From Phoronis australis (taxonomy: Eukaryota; Phoronida; Phoronidae), in the NCBI GenBank assembly GCA_002633005.1, contig NMRA01000047.1:1229911-1293910 (forward strand): a stretch of 64,000 nt of DNA. The letters are read 5' to 3'. Each line of letters starts with the position of its first letter. Within the stretch, counting starts at the first letter, position 1. The position numbers and the translations under genes were made by a program. Shown here one piece after another: positions 1 through 37,241 of this stretch. The notes below the pieces were generated by a model. It saw only the letters and a program-made list of their open reading frames with translations, had not been told where the DNA came from and did not search any database.

Positions 1-816
1 AATATTGCTTTGGATTTCAGTGTCCAAATTTTAGAGAGTGTCCCAAACCGGAGAAGTTTTACTGCAGATTAGGTTAACTCAGGCACTGTCCCTAACTTGG
101 TATTTCTATGTAATTGTATGTTAATATTGTGAGTTCATCTTGACGTGGTCTTGAATGTGACTTTTTTAAATTTAGTGATGATTGATGTTACATTTAAATC
201 TTTCACATCCAAGTTTCTCAGGAACAGGATTTCCCATTAATGGTAACAAATAACTTTTGAGAATCAGTAGAATGTGGCATGCAGTCACTAAAACGTTCTA
301 AAATTGTTATTTGCCAGTGGAATCTTACGACACTCACATGGTAAGTTGCTGTTAGATTGTTTTATGATATTTTAAAATTATAGCATCATACGCCAGATAG
401 AGTACTTGAGATTTCAGGTGAGAAAACACTACCAACAGACAATAAAGGTTTTTGTTGAAATATGTACCCTGCTGGCCCGTGTACATACCTCGTCTCGCGT
501 CTGACTTTTAGTCAATTAAACATGGACGTAACATCAATCTCAACTCGGAAAGTAAGCAATCAACAAAAATTTCTTCAAAAAAACAAAGAATACCCAAAAA
601 ACTTGACTTTTGTTAGGGGTTTGATTAAACTGTGGTCCTCTTGTCTTGAACTGTAGTTATCTCCACTGAAATTTAGGATTAAATAGGTGAAGAAGGGGCA
701 ATTACCCAATTAAGGGATTGAGGCATTTGTCAGGGAATGTGTAAATTGACGTAAGGTGCCTTTGGTGGTGAAATATTTAAAAAACTACTAATTGGTGTAA
801 TTATGACTTTTTGCAG
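1..816. other. non-coding flank or intron upstream of the first exon
   Basis: No coding region that I can support. A splice-acceptor-like TTTCAG at 15-20 is followed by a short cysteine-containing reading frame that reaches a stop at about 78. It could be a stray exon end but matches no family I recognise. The rest is AT-rich and probably intronic to the gene whose last exon starts at 817. Confidence 0.4.
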
Positions 817-1132
817 ACAACTACCAGACTTAAACCTACCCAACAACCCTTATGAGTTTAGTGAAGCACCTGCTGAAGATGTTGCCAAAGAAAGCGACGC
901 TGAACCATCCGTTCCAGAAGTGTTAGAAGTGGGTGATATACCTCTGCCATCGGACATTCCACTTCCTGTGGAGTACCCTGAGAAACAGGAACAGGAACCG
1001 CCAAAGTCACGTTTTAAAGAAAAGCGCGTCTTGCTGAGTGATACACAGACACTGGGTGCCAATGTTGGCTTTAAAAAGCGAAAATTAAACTCTGGAAATA
1101 GAAGCCTAAGGCAAAAAAGAGATGATGATTAG
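817..1132 (+). CDS. 3'-terminal coding exon, tentative WBP4/FBP21-like spliceosome-associated protein (partial)
   Basis: A pyrimidine-rich tract ending in TTTTTGCAG at 808-816 is a good 3' splice site. The open frame that follows runs about 105 codons to TAG at 1130-1132, with phase-2 entry. The protein is highly charged and disordered. An acidic Pro/Glu-rich stretch (with IPLPSDIPLP) is followed by a basic end with FKEKR, FKKRK and RSLRQKRDDD. From memory, this short basic tail of FKKRK followed by an R-x-LRQ/IRQ block and acidic residues resembles the C-terminus of WBP4/FBP21, a WW-domain protein of the spliceosome. The diagnostic zinc finger and WW domains would lie in exons upstream of this window, so the name is tentative. 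AATAAA at 1460-1465 could be the poly(A) signal. The minus-strand frame across the exon is a shadow. Confidence 0.55.
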
Positions 1133-4100
1133 TGCTCCGTGAATGATGATCAACATCTGTGTAATAATTGTTAAACATCTGGAGTCCTGGGTAAAATTAT
1201 TGAGAGTCGGGTTATGTTGGTGGTTGACACCCGTGTAATACTTGTGCACGATCATGTATAGATGAAAACTCACACCCACCTAGTGTACGTATCTGTGCCT
1301 GAGGCTCTAGAACAGTTGTGTGTGGCCAATAGGGAACTTTTCATATTGTCACTCTCTAGAGAATGAACGTCACTTCCGATTGATCCTGACTCAGATTTGG
1401 TTGACAGAAATTCAATAACTACACAGTCACTCTGTGGTACATAATTATAAGAGTAGAGGAATAAATTCCACTGCCAGGTTCTCTCATTGTTTGATAGGTT
1501 AAAGTTCACTAATTTATTTTAATTTTTTGACACTGGCTGGAATCGAAATTCTTGCTTTATCACCAGCAGTCAGGGACTTTGTCGCAGATATACACGTTTG
1601 CAGTGGGAAATGATGGAACAGGATGCCCTGTTGAAACACTTTTCATACCTTTGAAACTTCCCGTCCGCATTACATGGGATCAGTAGGTGGCGCTGAACAC
1701 CTGTCCACCAAACCCTGATTGCTGTCTGGTGGTTTAGTGAATTTGTAGTGGGGCTATCTAGTTGTCTTTGTGTCCTGCAATCGATCTTCTTCAATCCAAA
1801 AATATTTAAATATTTAAATTGTTGGCATTGCACTTTAGACTATTTTAATAATTAAAACCTATGAGATCTTCAGACTTTCATCTAACAACTTTGGCCCTAT
1901 TTGTCATATTTTTACTTGTTTTAGGTATTGTTATTTTTGTTTTCCTACTGAAACTGAGGTTCTGTTTTTGGAGCATCTGAGTACAAGTCATGTGGGATTT
2001 ATTTGAATATTGCCCTGAAAAACTGTTGTTCTGCTACTGTGCATTACATTAAGAGAACTTCAGCTATGTCAGGACATCAGTTATGGTGCTGGACTTGAGG
2101 TGCAACTCTTGGTTAAAGATACCCTTTCTGCTTTCAAAAAATGAATCAGTCTAGCCCAAACATTTTCCGAAAAAGTGATCTTTCAACAATTAATCAAATG
2201 TGTTCAGATTAAGTAGAATTTGTTATCGAATTTTCATATGACATGAATTACTGGTGGTCCAGCGACATAGATAGTGGCGGCAATGACTTAACTATCTTGA
2301 AGTCTATAGCCTAGATCACAGCTCGTCTACTGGTTCCGGAAGTCTACGATCAACGCATGGAGGGCACGTGTGTGACGTGTTGTATTTCAAGTCACAGACT
2401 GGCGGCAGAGGGTATTTGTCATGTAAAAGATCTAGGGTGTGCTTATTTTTTACTGCAGCTTGGGAAACTTCAAAAATCACACTGGCAAAATATTGTACGT
2501 CCCGTTGTGATCTGGTTTTTTGATGACTGCTACTGTAACAGTTGAGCGGCATTTAACTTTGCTGTTATGAATTGCCTGTACAGACAACATTTACATATGG
2601 GAACTTAATTTCCAAATGTTCCTATTTTAGTAACGTCAAAATTCAAACCTATTTCGCTTTTCTCTTACTTTATTGGTAAATGCGCTTATATTTGTGTAAA
2701 TGTTGTCTTCTAGCTGGGTAAAATGTCCGTTGGAGAGAAGCCCTAAAATTTTATATCCTTTCATATTTATGGGTCCCAACCTAAGTAGGGTACACTTGAT
2801 CCTTCTCTTGATGTTTTGTTGTATGTTTTCCCACTCGGGACGTCAAGGATGGATTCAATTCATTCTCTTTTCCTGTTTTTGTGGAATCGCACAATCTTAT
2901 ATGTTACGGAATGTCTCTCTTATTGGAGTGTCACTCGAAGGTGTATTTAAGTGCCGTTCTTTTCCAATTTCTTAATGATACAGCCTTTCAAATTAAGGAG
3001 CTCCCTTTCAGACGAGGTCATTTCTTGCAGGGGCGGCCTGGTACAATTGCCCCTTTGCGCCCCCCCCCCCCTATTAACCCGGCTCTGTCAACTTTTCAGG
3101 GATGGAAGTAAATAAAATTTCGAATTGGTCGAGAAAACCATAGACATGGGCGGCTCACCATAGGGGGCTTGGGGGGGGAGGGGGGCTATAGCCCAACACT
3201 TTTTTCAGTGCTGCGCCGCCCATGGTCTGTGGACGGGGCACCACAGGGGGGCTGGGGACTATAACCCTCACCTTTTCAGTGGTGCGCCACAAATGACGGA
3301 ACATGTTCATGCGAAACACTGAATCGGGAAATGCAGCTCAAACAACCAAAAATGTGAGATTGCGTCAAAAAAAACACACGAGGGTAGAGTTGACGTTCGA
3401 AAAGCTTGAAGACCACAAGGACGATATTCCTGATGAATTTATAACTATAAATATCGATATTTTTTCCAGTCTTTCATTTGACGATGGTTATTAGAAAACC
3501 CCGGTTATATTTCTGACAGTCCACTTAATTTACGTCTTCTGATTTATAGAGTGCGAACGTCGCAGTCAAAATCAGACGAGCATAATTGAAAGCCACAGTG
3601 TGGGCAGGAGAATAGCTTTTTCTAGTAACGTGAATAAACGTTTTTCAGTTATTTACCGAGCAGTAGGTTATCTGTTGCCTGTTAAACACGTGTTAAATGT
3701 CTGGTTGAATTTGTGTGGAAAATATTTTCTCTCTGTGATCAAGCATTAAAAAGATAAAAGAGTTTTGATACCACCACAGTACATAGAATGTTTCAAGTAA
3801 AGGTTTTATTTAATAATCACAAACGGTGCTTGAAACAACAATCAATACCTGGAAAGATTTATTGAAAATTCTCGGGCACTCGCACAAAGCAATGTTCTGG
3901 ACAATTTATTTTCATGCAAAACGAAACTAGTTTTATACATGTTTGTTAGTTGTGATATGTGCTCTTCTTCAAAACCAGAGTCAGTTGCCATCTATGTTGT
4001 ATAGTGGTGAATCACGTTGTAATAATTGCGTGGCCGTATTTCACCGCAATTGCAAAATGTTGACACACCACTGTGTGTAGTCACCTCGTTCTCGAGCATT

Positions 4101-5195
4101 CAGCATGAGGATTGCCATTTTCGCAAATCCATATTCTTTGGCTGAAGGACCAGGTCGTTGGAAGACCGTTGATTGAAGTGGAGGACGTTTGGACATACTG
4201 TACTAAAGAATGTGACTTGGTCAGAGTAGGTTGAGCTAGTGATCAGACATTCCTTTGGTCATTTGGCAGACTGGACTCAAATCGCGAAGTCGTTTGTCGC
4301 TGATTGAAGATTAGTACGCGAGTGCGCAGAATGTCAGGTTCCCACACTGTAACTGAGCAACGGAGGCTGACTGTATTTTTAGACGCGTGGACATGGATGC
4401 TTCGGCGCCATTGCAACATGGACACACTTTCCGTACGATTCTGCCATTGGTTGCATCCAACTTGTCGAAGGTACGAATTTATATCAGGAAACGGTAGAGC
4501 ATGAATCTTCTCTGCCGCTGACGTACTTTCCCGGTTTGAACGAGTCAATTTGTTACCAATTAGACAATCCACAACAGGTTTTTCGGGTGGTTTCGAGCTC
4601 ACCAAGATACAATGTTCTATTTCCGCTTGACGTCACCGTGTACCTCACAATTGGAAATGGGACAATACACGGTTTTACGAATTCCATAGGATTTGATTCT
4701 TTTTAGGGGGAATTCGATTATTTTCTAATCGATTCTTGTTTGTCAAATTACTGTCGAATATAAATAGTTATTACTCGTAACAATTATAGCAACGAAATTG
4801 TTAAATATTATAACATTCTAACTAATGAACGACCCTGAGTTGTTTATTTGTTCATGATCATCTCAATAATACATTTTAAAAGTAAGTCGTAACTTTGTAA
4901 GACAGTCAAAGGCGAAAATTGGAACAATGAGTTGAATCGAAATGGACCTTGACGTATCGAAGTCGGTCGCTTTTCGATTACATTCAGATTCGTCGCACCG
5001 GTATTTATATATAAAACTATATTTGTACACGATAACGTCGTGCGGAAAATAACGAATATTGCTTCGAATTTCATTCCTACTTATTAACAGAAAATCTGTC
5101 AATCTGTGACGTCATGGTATGAAAACCTTAAGGTTATGCAGGACCTTATCGACTAGTCCGTGTACTTAGCAAAATATCTACAAAACTAGACATTT
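1133..5195. other. 3' UTR then intergenic sequence without a recognisable gene
   Basis: The first roughly 330 bases are probably the 3' UTR of the preceding gene. Beyond that, the short open frames on either strand have no family motif, signal peptide or splice context that I can support. The one structured item is the G-rich hairpin at 3145-3224. The 4243-4605 minus frame and 4304-4504 plus frame overlap antiparallel and look like chance. Confidence 0.5.
3145..3224. repeat. short G-rich hairpin repeat (MITE-like)
   Basis: The ends are inverted copies: CATGGGCGGC at the left and GCCGCCCATG at the right. They enclose a run of more than ten G's and a CTATAGCCC core. A related G-rich CTATAACCC segment follows immediately (about 3225-3290). 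Similar G-tract repeats occur at 18.3, 42.8 and 53.5 kb, so this looks like a mobile or spreading element rather than a host feature. Confidence 0.5.
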
Positions 5196-5199
5196 TTAA

Positions 5200-6506
5200 A
5201 GGCGAAGGCAACCTGTTTTCATGTCATTTTTAGCAAAAATAAGGTTCGTTGATTATCCCAGACATATTTTTCACTTATTTACTGCTTTTCGTAATTTAAT
5301 TAATTACTCGTCGTCTACTCCGGAAGTGGCGTTTTGGGAGGAAAGCATTTCGCGCCAATTTCTTTTCATATAGTCTGACTGTGAGAGCAGTCGAGTCGGT
5401 CATTGTTTTACTTCGGTTGTGATAAGTTCGGTCGTCGTTTGCCTTTGCTTACGAGTCAGTCAACATGCCACACTGTTGCTGCGTACTGGGTACACTCATT
5501 ATCGTCTCACGTACAGAGGAAGAACTGTCCCACTTGCCCGAGTGTCCCGCAACACACTCCCACTGGAGGGTGATCTGAGCACCCAAACTGCTTGCATCCC
5601 GCCGTGTGACACCTGGCACCTTCCAAATAGCTCCAATACAAGTCCACAATAAACTTATCAAACTTAGGCACACCGATCTGTTCATTGGATGACGAACTGT
5701 CCTCTTCACTGGGTGTCGAACTGTGCCTGTATTCACTCCCACTACTCAACATCGCTACAGGGCTGCTTACAGGCTCTGCCGGGACTAGAGACAACAACAC
5801 AGGGAGAATCACTGCTAGTTCCCGGAATTGCACGCAATGGGCTACGTTCGGAGGCACGGGTTACAGTAGATGAAGTGCTTTCAGTAACTGTATATAGTGG
5901 CCAAAGCTCGCGAGGCTTCTCGCTTCAAAAACGCACTTTTCGGGGTTGGCGACGGGGCACTGCCGGGAATCAACAGCGACGGTATGATACCCTTCTTCAG
6001 GCGTTGTTTCGCAGGGACCTTCATCAATTCAGCGTACATATCTCTGTCATAATCTGACTGCAGAAAATGCTTGCCACACACTCGGTAACCCTCCACTGCT
6101 TTGTACGTTGCGTGGACGGGTAGCGCTGCGTTCTTCACATGAACGGGCTAGTCAAGTACGGCGAAGTGTGGAGTCATCCTTCGGAAAGCGACGCAAGGTA
6201 CCCAAAGCGCGTGTGAGACGATAATGAGTACATCCCGGCACGCAGCAACAGCGTGACATGTTGACTGACTTGTAAACAAAAGCAAATGACTATCGAACTT
6301 ATCACAAACGAGGTAGAATAATGACTGACTCGACAGCTCTCACAAAATTGGCGCGAAACTCTTGCCTCCCAAAACGTCACTTCCGGAGTAGAGGACGAGA
6401 AATTAATCAAGTTACGAAAAGCTGTAATTAAGTGAAAAATGTGTCTGGGATAATCAACGAACCTTATTTTTGCTAAAAGTGACATGAAAAAAGGGAGCCT
6501 TCGCCT
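5200..6506 (-). mobile_element. Kolobok-like DNA transposon copy A (non-autonomous, THAP-encoding, degenerate)
   Basis: The element begins AGGCGAAGGC and ends GCCTTCGCCT, with TTAA directly outside both ends (5196-5199 and 6507-6510). The inverted repeats are very long, about 300 bases each (roughly 5200-5515 and 6190-6506). They reach far enough inward that the left arm carries a second, plus-strand copy of the start of the THAP gene. TTAA target duplications together with a THAP-domain protein fit the Kolobok superfamily. piggyBac also uses TTAA but is not known for THAP proteins. No DDE catalytic domain is visible, so this copy would need an enzyme supplied in trans. It is homologous along its length to copy B at 18.8-20.5 kb. 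Confidence 0.75.
5881..6259 (-). pseudogene. THAP zinc-finger gene of Kolobok-like copy A, disrupted
   Basis: The minus-strand ATG at 6257-6259 opens a frame with the CCCVPGC metal-binding start of a THAP domain. It ends at a TGA that replaces the invariant Trp codon (W37 of copy B). A frameshift follows, and the rest of the domain continues in another frame with VCGKHF (the C-x2-H pair) and a basic helix. The order is C-x3-C, lost Trp, C-x2-H, as in THAP C2CH fingers, which bind transposon ends. Compared with copy B it has at least one nonsense and one frameshift change, so it is not functional. Confidence 0.75.
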
Positions 6507-7350
6507 TTAACTCGGTGAAAGTACATGTATATCCACTGCCTGAAAGCTGAAAACCTGTAGAATTTGATGATTGACTTTATGCTATGAATTAGGACTATGT
6601 TTTTTTGTAGCAAAATTTAGAAAAAAAGAAAGGTACACTCAAAGCAAAACAACGGTATCAATAACATGACTAAATTTCGTTTCATATTGTTCAAGATGAA
6701 ATTTCAAAAACACTGTTACAGTTTTCTAAATTGCCAAATTTGAGCATTTTTCGAACATCTTTCATAACCTTTATGACCGTTTGTTATGACTTCTTGTGGG
6801 CCAGGTGAAATACTACTCCGTCGACCTTGGAAAGAATTTTCACAGCGTCGTAAACGTGCCTTCCATCCAGTTCTACACGTCGGTTTGTGATCCGCCATGG
6901 CATTGTTGGAACGGGGTTCCAATAGACGCCCTTTTTAACTGTCAACGAAAAACAAACCAGAATAGTTTTAAACAATTATTCTGTGAATGCTAAAATCCAG
7001 TTGTGTGACTCGCACTTTCAATACATTTCAACTATTCTAAACGTGTGTTTTTGTTAAGTATTTTTCAAGTAGTTCGATGAACAGGTTGGCATAGGCCTAC
7101 TTATCGCAATAAAATTATCCTCTAGGGAGCAAAAATCAGAATACGTCAAATCCATCCGTAGACGAGAGAATGACGGCCTCCTTGATAAATACTAATTTGT
7201 TAAATTTCGGGAAATTCCATCCAACGATACAGAGGTGAACGTACAAACATAAAATTGCTCCTGCCGTCGCATCCCTGATATGGATATGCCTGGAAATTTT
7301 CATAATCACCAACCAAAGGCTTTGGATATATATAGCAGCAGACGCCGCAC

Positions 7351-7379
7351 GGACGGACGGACGGACAGACGGACGGACA
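7351..7379. repeat. GGAC microsatellite
   Basis: About seven GGAC units with one GGACAGAC interruption. The same tract explains the low-complexity open frames that cross it. Confidence 0.85.
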
Positions 7380-7403
7380 AGGATGACCACATAATGCGCC
7401 CAC

Positions 7404-7452
7404 CGCGCGCGCGCACACACACGCGCGCGAGCACACGTACACACATATGTGG
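7404..7452. repeat. alternating CG/CA purine-pyrimidine tract
   Basis: An almost uninterrupted run of GCGCGC, ACACAC and CGCGCG followed by CACACGTACACACATATG. Such alternating tracts can adopt Z-DNA. It creates spurious Cys/Ala/Arg-rich frames on the minus strand. Confidence 0.8.
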
Positions 7453-8716
7453 GCGCACAGAAAATGATTTCCATCCCCAATCAGATCATTCAAGGCGTTG
7501 GTAAGTAGAAAATCTCATATCGCTTTGAATCTTCTTGACAGATTTGGATAACCCTTGAAAATTGAACCGCGTAGTATCAATCACAGGCTATCAAACAGTT
7601 CCCTTTAATGGTAGACACCAGTTGTTATTATGACAAGGACATCTTTGATACCTGTTTGTTAGAGTTAATCATGCACTTCGTAAATTTCAAATTTTGAGAG
7701 TCCTCCTTCAGGAGCTGCCAGTTTATATCAGAAGCCAATGCAAGGGTTTGTGGGTAGATGCAGACGACAATGTGTCGTGATGAGACGGTATAGATATATA
7801 GATACATGGGATTGAACGCTGCGTGGAGGAAGGAATTTTACTTAAAAGAAACAGGAAAATAGAATACATAAAGATATTTGAAAAGAGCGTCTAAAACGTG
7901 TACTACACGCGAAGTAGCCTTATGAGGGTATATACAGAATCGTGCGCCAAGGAGAAAATCTCAACATGAAAAACGAACTAGAATTTAGACTATCGACATG
8001 GAACACGAAACAGGCCTCAAACTTTTGCTAATGGTTTTATCTCTACTTGAGGTAGGGAGTTTGAAACGTTTCACTAACCTGTACGATTCTTTGGTGAAGT
8101 AAAGCTTTAACAAGCGCTGTGAAAAGATTATTCAGCATCGCTTATCAGTGATTTTCGGCAAGGTATAAATTCGCATCGACGGATGTATTCCATCGTGCAG
8201 TGTATTTTTCAATTTAGAGAGGCGCATCGAGTTGTGCTTAGCTGCTTACGGGGAACAATTCCTGCACCTACTCTAAAAGTGCATGAGTTCATCGTTGCAA
8301 GACTTTGTCTTAATTAGACAATCCTGCCAGCTCAACTAGGCCATCTTTACAGAAATTATTTCAGGCCTCCTCGTGCTTTATCGGACTAAATATAACAAGC
8401 GTCTGAAAAACCGCTGGGACGCTGCCGAAAACTCAATAATATATAAAATTGAAAGTCTGAAAACTGAATTTCCAACCTCTACTGGAAAAAATTGTTAGCA
8501 AAAGTTTTGTCCCTGTTTCTGGAGAATCACCTTGTACGTGTGGAGTATACATGAGAAATACACGTAGTGTGCATTCATGCAACGCAAAATGCGTGTGAAG
8601 GGACACATTTTACCAAGCCCATTGGATAGAATTCGTCAATTTCCGTGTGACGTTATCGTGCACATTACAACATGTATGTATATTATGGCCAAAAATGACA
8701 CTGTACATACATTTTC

Positions 8717-8918
8717 ATAAACTCAAATTTCCCGTCGTAGGTGAACGTTGTCTTCAAATGTGCGGACTCCAGTCACACGGTCGATCATTCTTCTGTTTGA
8801 AAGCCATATGACTTGCCGCATGATTGATGTTCGCATATGCGTAGATAACGTTCACCTACGGCAATCTTTGCCTACGGGGAGGAAATCTGAGGCTACGAAA
8901 ATATCCGAGGTGTTCCGT
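8717..8918. repeat. MITE-like repeat, family X, copy 1
   Basis: The core GGTGAACGTTGTC...GTGCGGACTCCAGTCA and the end CTGAGGCTACGAAAATATCCGAGGTGTTCCG closely match the unit at 31659-31854. Segments near its middle are inverted copies (GTAGGTGAACGTT against AACGTTCACCTAC). It carries no coding potential. Confidence 0.6.
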
Positions 8919-9821
8919 GTATAACTACGTACACAATCGCTCGGAAACTGACCAATCTTGTACCAAATGAGCGTCTATTTTACAGGGGGAATATGCAGAA
9001 CATGTATACATGGTAACCATAACAGATAAATTCTTTATGACCGTATATACACAGTGAGTGAAAAAGCACGCAAGGAGGGATACATTGTACGCTTACTGCG
9101 GATATGCACTACGCGTTCGAAGGGATATATTCTACAGAAGGAATTACACATTTACGTAGAGCAGAAACGCACTGCGCGAAAAACGCTTTTAGTAAATATT
9201 CTATGGGATAAACATATGCATCTATCGTGGGAGCACATCTCCGTGCAAACGTGTGAAGGAATATATAAGCAACATGAGCGCTGTCGGAGTACACCTCGGT
9301 AAAGTAAGTGGGATAGGATTACGTATTCTACGTTGGAATCACATTTAAAACTCTATTACAATTGGGTGTAACAAGGGCCAGAAATTACGACATTATGGGG
9401 ATCCTCACCTGTTAGCGCAACCGCCACCTCAGCAGATGCTCATGAAATAACGTTCAGAGTGTTCAATGTACATAGTTATTTAAATACATTCCATTAATCT
9501 CAGAGGACCTGTTGATGTTCCTCAATGGCATGATGACCTTTCAATTTTGTAATAACTTTAACTATACACCATTAAGCATGCCTTTGTAGAAAAAGTTGTA
9601 ATAGCCATTTTCAGGTTTCTCGCATTTCGAGAACCTGTCCAGTTTTCTCCACTGCATCAAACTGGTTCTGAAAATCCGAGACCCAGTTAAGTGGCAATTG
9701 CCGAAAAAATTAAACTTGAAAATTTTTAAACCAGGCTGGAAGGCCTAGATGTAAACTGAATACTAGCCAACTCCTGGTGGCGACGAGTCAATAAAGGCGA
9801 ATCTACTTTAAAATCGCCTAC
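8919..9821. other. expected position of the iGluR 3' end, not resolved
   Basis: Downstream of exon 16 the minus strand must hold the last coding exon and 3' UTR unless they lie further on. I see several possible acceptors but no tail I can recognise. The overlapping frames at 9054-9302 look like chance. Confidence 0.3.
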
Positions 9822-34993
<25,172 letters not shown>

Positions 34994-35020
34994 TTTAACG
35001 TTTTTACACAAGCAAGACAT

Positions 35021-36727
35021 TTCGGGTTTAGAGACAAGACAATGACGTAGTGTTAAAGAAGATACAGGCGACTGAGTCTACAGCATCATGAGGCGAAGGC
35101 GAACCTCTAGTTAATAACATCTAACCGGAAAAGATGACTACCATAACAAGTATGAGAAAAATCAATTAGCGAAGTTGATCGTCAATAAGGCCGCAGAAGT
35201 ACAAGTTAAGTGGATTGTAGAGTATAGAAGCATAGGCGATGAGTGTGAGACTAACTAGGAGCAGGATATGTGAACTAGGTTTTGGAGACCTCTGTCTTCA
35301 CAAACGATAAGTGCCATCCGAAATAGCAAATAGAAGAATATGTGAACTACGTTTTGAAAACAGGACCCCTTCAACTTTTAATTACTCTTGCTCTCGTATG
35401 AACCACCACTCAGAAAATTGAAGTTGCTCTTCCACGCATATTTACGGATGAAAAACAATACACAATGCGCTAAAGTTTAACAGGTGAAGCCACGAACATA
35501 CCTCACAATTTTTACTACCTTTCAAAGGTTTTTTTAGAGCGCAAACTTGCTCACATCATTAATCAAAGCTAAAAAAGTAAGAGATCTGGCGGGAAATAAC
35601 TGCCGTACGACATCATTTAGACTCGCATGCCTATTCAGTATTGTACCATGTGCCTCCCCAGCAACACTCCTTCAGTATATCTGATTGTCTTCTTTCTCCG
35701 TTGGTAATAGGAATTGAGTTAGAGACTGAATGGTGCACATTTAAGCCTCCCGAGAAATGAAAGACTGGAGAAATGGCCTGCATGACGGCGACTTCCGACC
35801 TCAGTTTGGCCACCTCAGTTTTCATTTGGCGACCTGTGATTTGTGCTAAATTGATTTAGCAGGTTGGCGTTAAGCTAAGCGTCGGACACAGTGGTTACAC
35901 TCTTTCACAGTGGCTACTGAAAAACAGTCCCAGTTTCTTGGAATTCCGTTAAAAAGACGATGGTCGACTGGGAAACTCGTTTCTGAAGCTTCACTTATAT
36001 GTGTGCACATTAGAACAACGTAGGGAAGAAGGCGAATTGTATCGAATGAACGTGTTCGCCATAACGTACGCGAGTACGCAATAATTTATTTGTTTAATAA
36101 TTGGAAGTTTGAGTTCCGTAAGTGGCAGATTCTTGGTGTCGTCAGGGGTGTGCAAATGATCTACAATTTGTGAAGGCAAAATAAGAGGGGGGGGGGGGGG
36201 NGAGAGATGCTATCCTAGGGCCCAGGTGAAGGGAAAATAAAATTGACTTTTAGATTGGCTATCGTTGGTTTTTATTAGAAGAGTAATTTTAAAATTGATC
36301 GAAGCCAGAGCAATTGTGCATAGTACGCCATGATTTAGAGCACACATGCGGAAGAAAAATGCAATTTTACTACCCCCTTTTGCATAAAAAACGTGTATCA
36401 CCAAATTAATGCATTACCCTCATACAAAAATATGACTTAAGTGTATCTACCATCAGTTACGTTGGGACGATGTCTTAAAGTGTACACTACATGACTCTAG
36501 TACCTCAAAATAAATTTCATTATTATATCTTACTTGATTTCAGTGCCTTTAGTGCACAGCTCATAAAGAAACACGCAAAAATTGAAAAAATAATAATTAT
36601 GTACAACGTCATGGGTTGAACCCAAGTCGTTCGCCATACTGTTCGGATCAGAGACAAAGTGTAAACTATAGAGTGAAGTGAAAGCAAAGTACATTTAGCG
36701 TCGAGAAGGTTCGTAGAGGGATCAAAA
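35021..36727. other. 5' flank of the iGluR gene
   Basis: The promoter should lie in the first part, but no TATA box or other unambiguous element can be named. A minus frame at 35631-35825, preceded by an acceptor-like ATCACAG, encodes 64 mostly polar residues with no recognised family. A poly-G run with an N at 36201 marks a poorly resolved simple repeat. Confidence 0.4.
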
Positions 36728-36930
36728 GATGTGTTGCCGGAGGCTGCAGCAACAGCAGCCAGGCGGAGAACATCTCGGTGTTCCGAAGGACACCAAAGTT
36801 GCGCAGAAGTGGCATCGCTTCGTGCGCCGAACGAAAGTGTGGGACCTCACCGTGGACCAAGCAATTCGGTCCAGGGTCACTCTGTGTTTTGCCCACTTTG
36901 AGGACTCGTGTTTCGACTCCAGTCACAGGA
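36728..36930 (+). pseudogene. THAP-domain fragment, frameshifted
   Basis: One plus frame gives RCVAGGCSNSSQAENISVF, with the C-x4-C start of a THAP finger. A one-base shift leads into PKDTKVAQKWHRFVRR with the conserved Trp, then VTLCFAHFEDSCF with the closing C-x2-H. The order and spacing (C, C, FPKD, W, C-x2-H-F) match THAP domains. The frameshift means no full protein is made. The sequence differs from the Kolobok-like copies, so it belongs to another THAP gene or element. A following AATAAA at about 36955 may end the transcript. Confidence 0.65.
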
Positions 36931-36992
36931 GATGTTACGATGAAGGCCTGGTTCAATAAAGGACAAAATTTATCATTCAGAAACATCGGCTC

Positions 36993-37241
36993 TTAATTCA
37001 GGATCGTCTGATGGATGACTGGGTTGACTTGCCGAGCACGAGGTCGCTTCTCTCGCGGGAGGATCCAGTTCGTAAGGCTCAAAGTAGAAAAGTACGTAGC
37101 CTGAAGCACATCAAACTTGTTCTCGCTTTCGTGCAACCCCATTTCCTCATCCTGGCCACCATTCCCGTACGTTTCTTCATAGCATTCATTCAATTCTTGC
37201 TCATAATCGTCGTCGCTTTCAAATTCACTGCTCTCCACCAT
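36993..37241 (-). CDS. acidic hypothetical protein or exon, next to the THAP fragment
   Basis: 82 codons on the minus strand from an ATG at 37239-37241. The N-terminal half is very acidic (ESDDDYEQELNE, GGQDEEMG) and the C-terminal half basic (PREKRPRARQVNP). This biased but ordered layout suggests real coding origin, possibly a transposon-associated protein, but I recognise no family. There is no visible promoter or splice support. Confidence 0.3.
   Translation of the reverse strand: MVESSEFESDDDYEQELNECYEETYGNGGQDEEMGLHESENKFDVLQATYFSTLSLTNWILPREKRPRARQVNPVIHQTILN

Larger units (their letters stand above)
6507..8716. other. no recognisable gene; microsatellites only
   Basis: A minus-strand frame near 6784-6975 has an even amino-acid composition but no family I recognise and no clear splice sites. 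The 7136-7504 frames on both strands come from simple repeats. Nothing else is supported. Confidence 0.4.
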
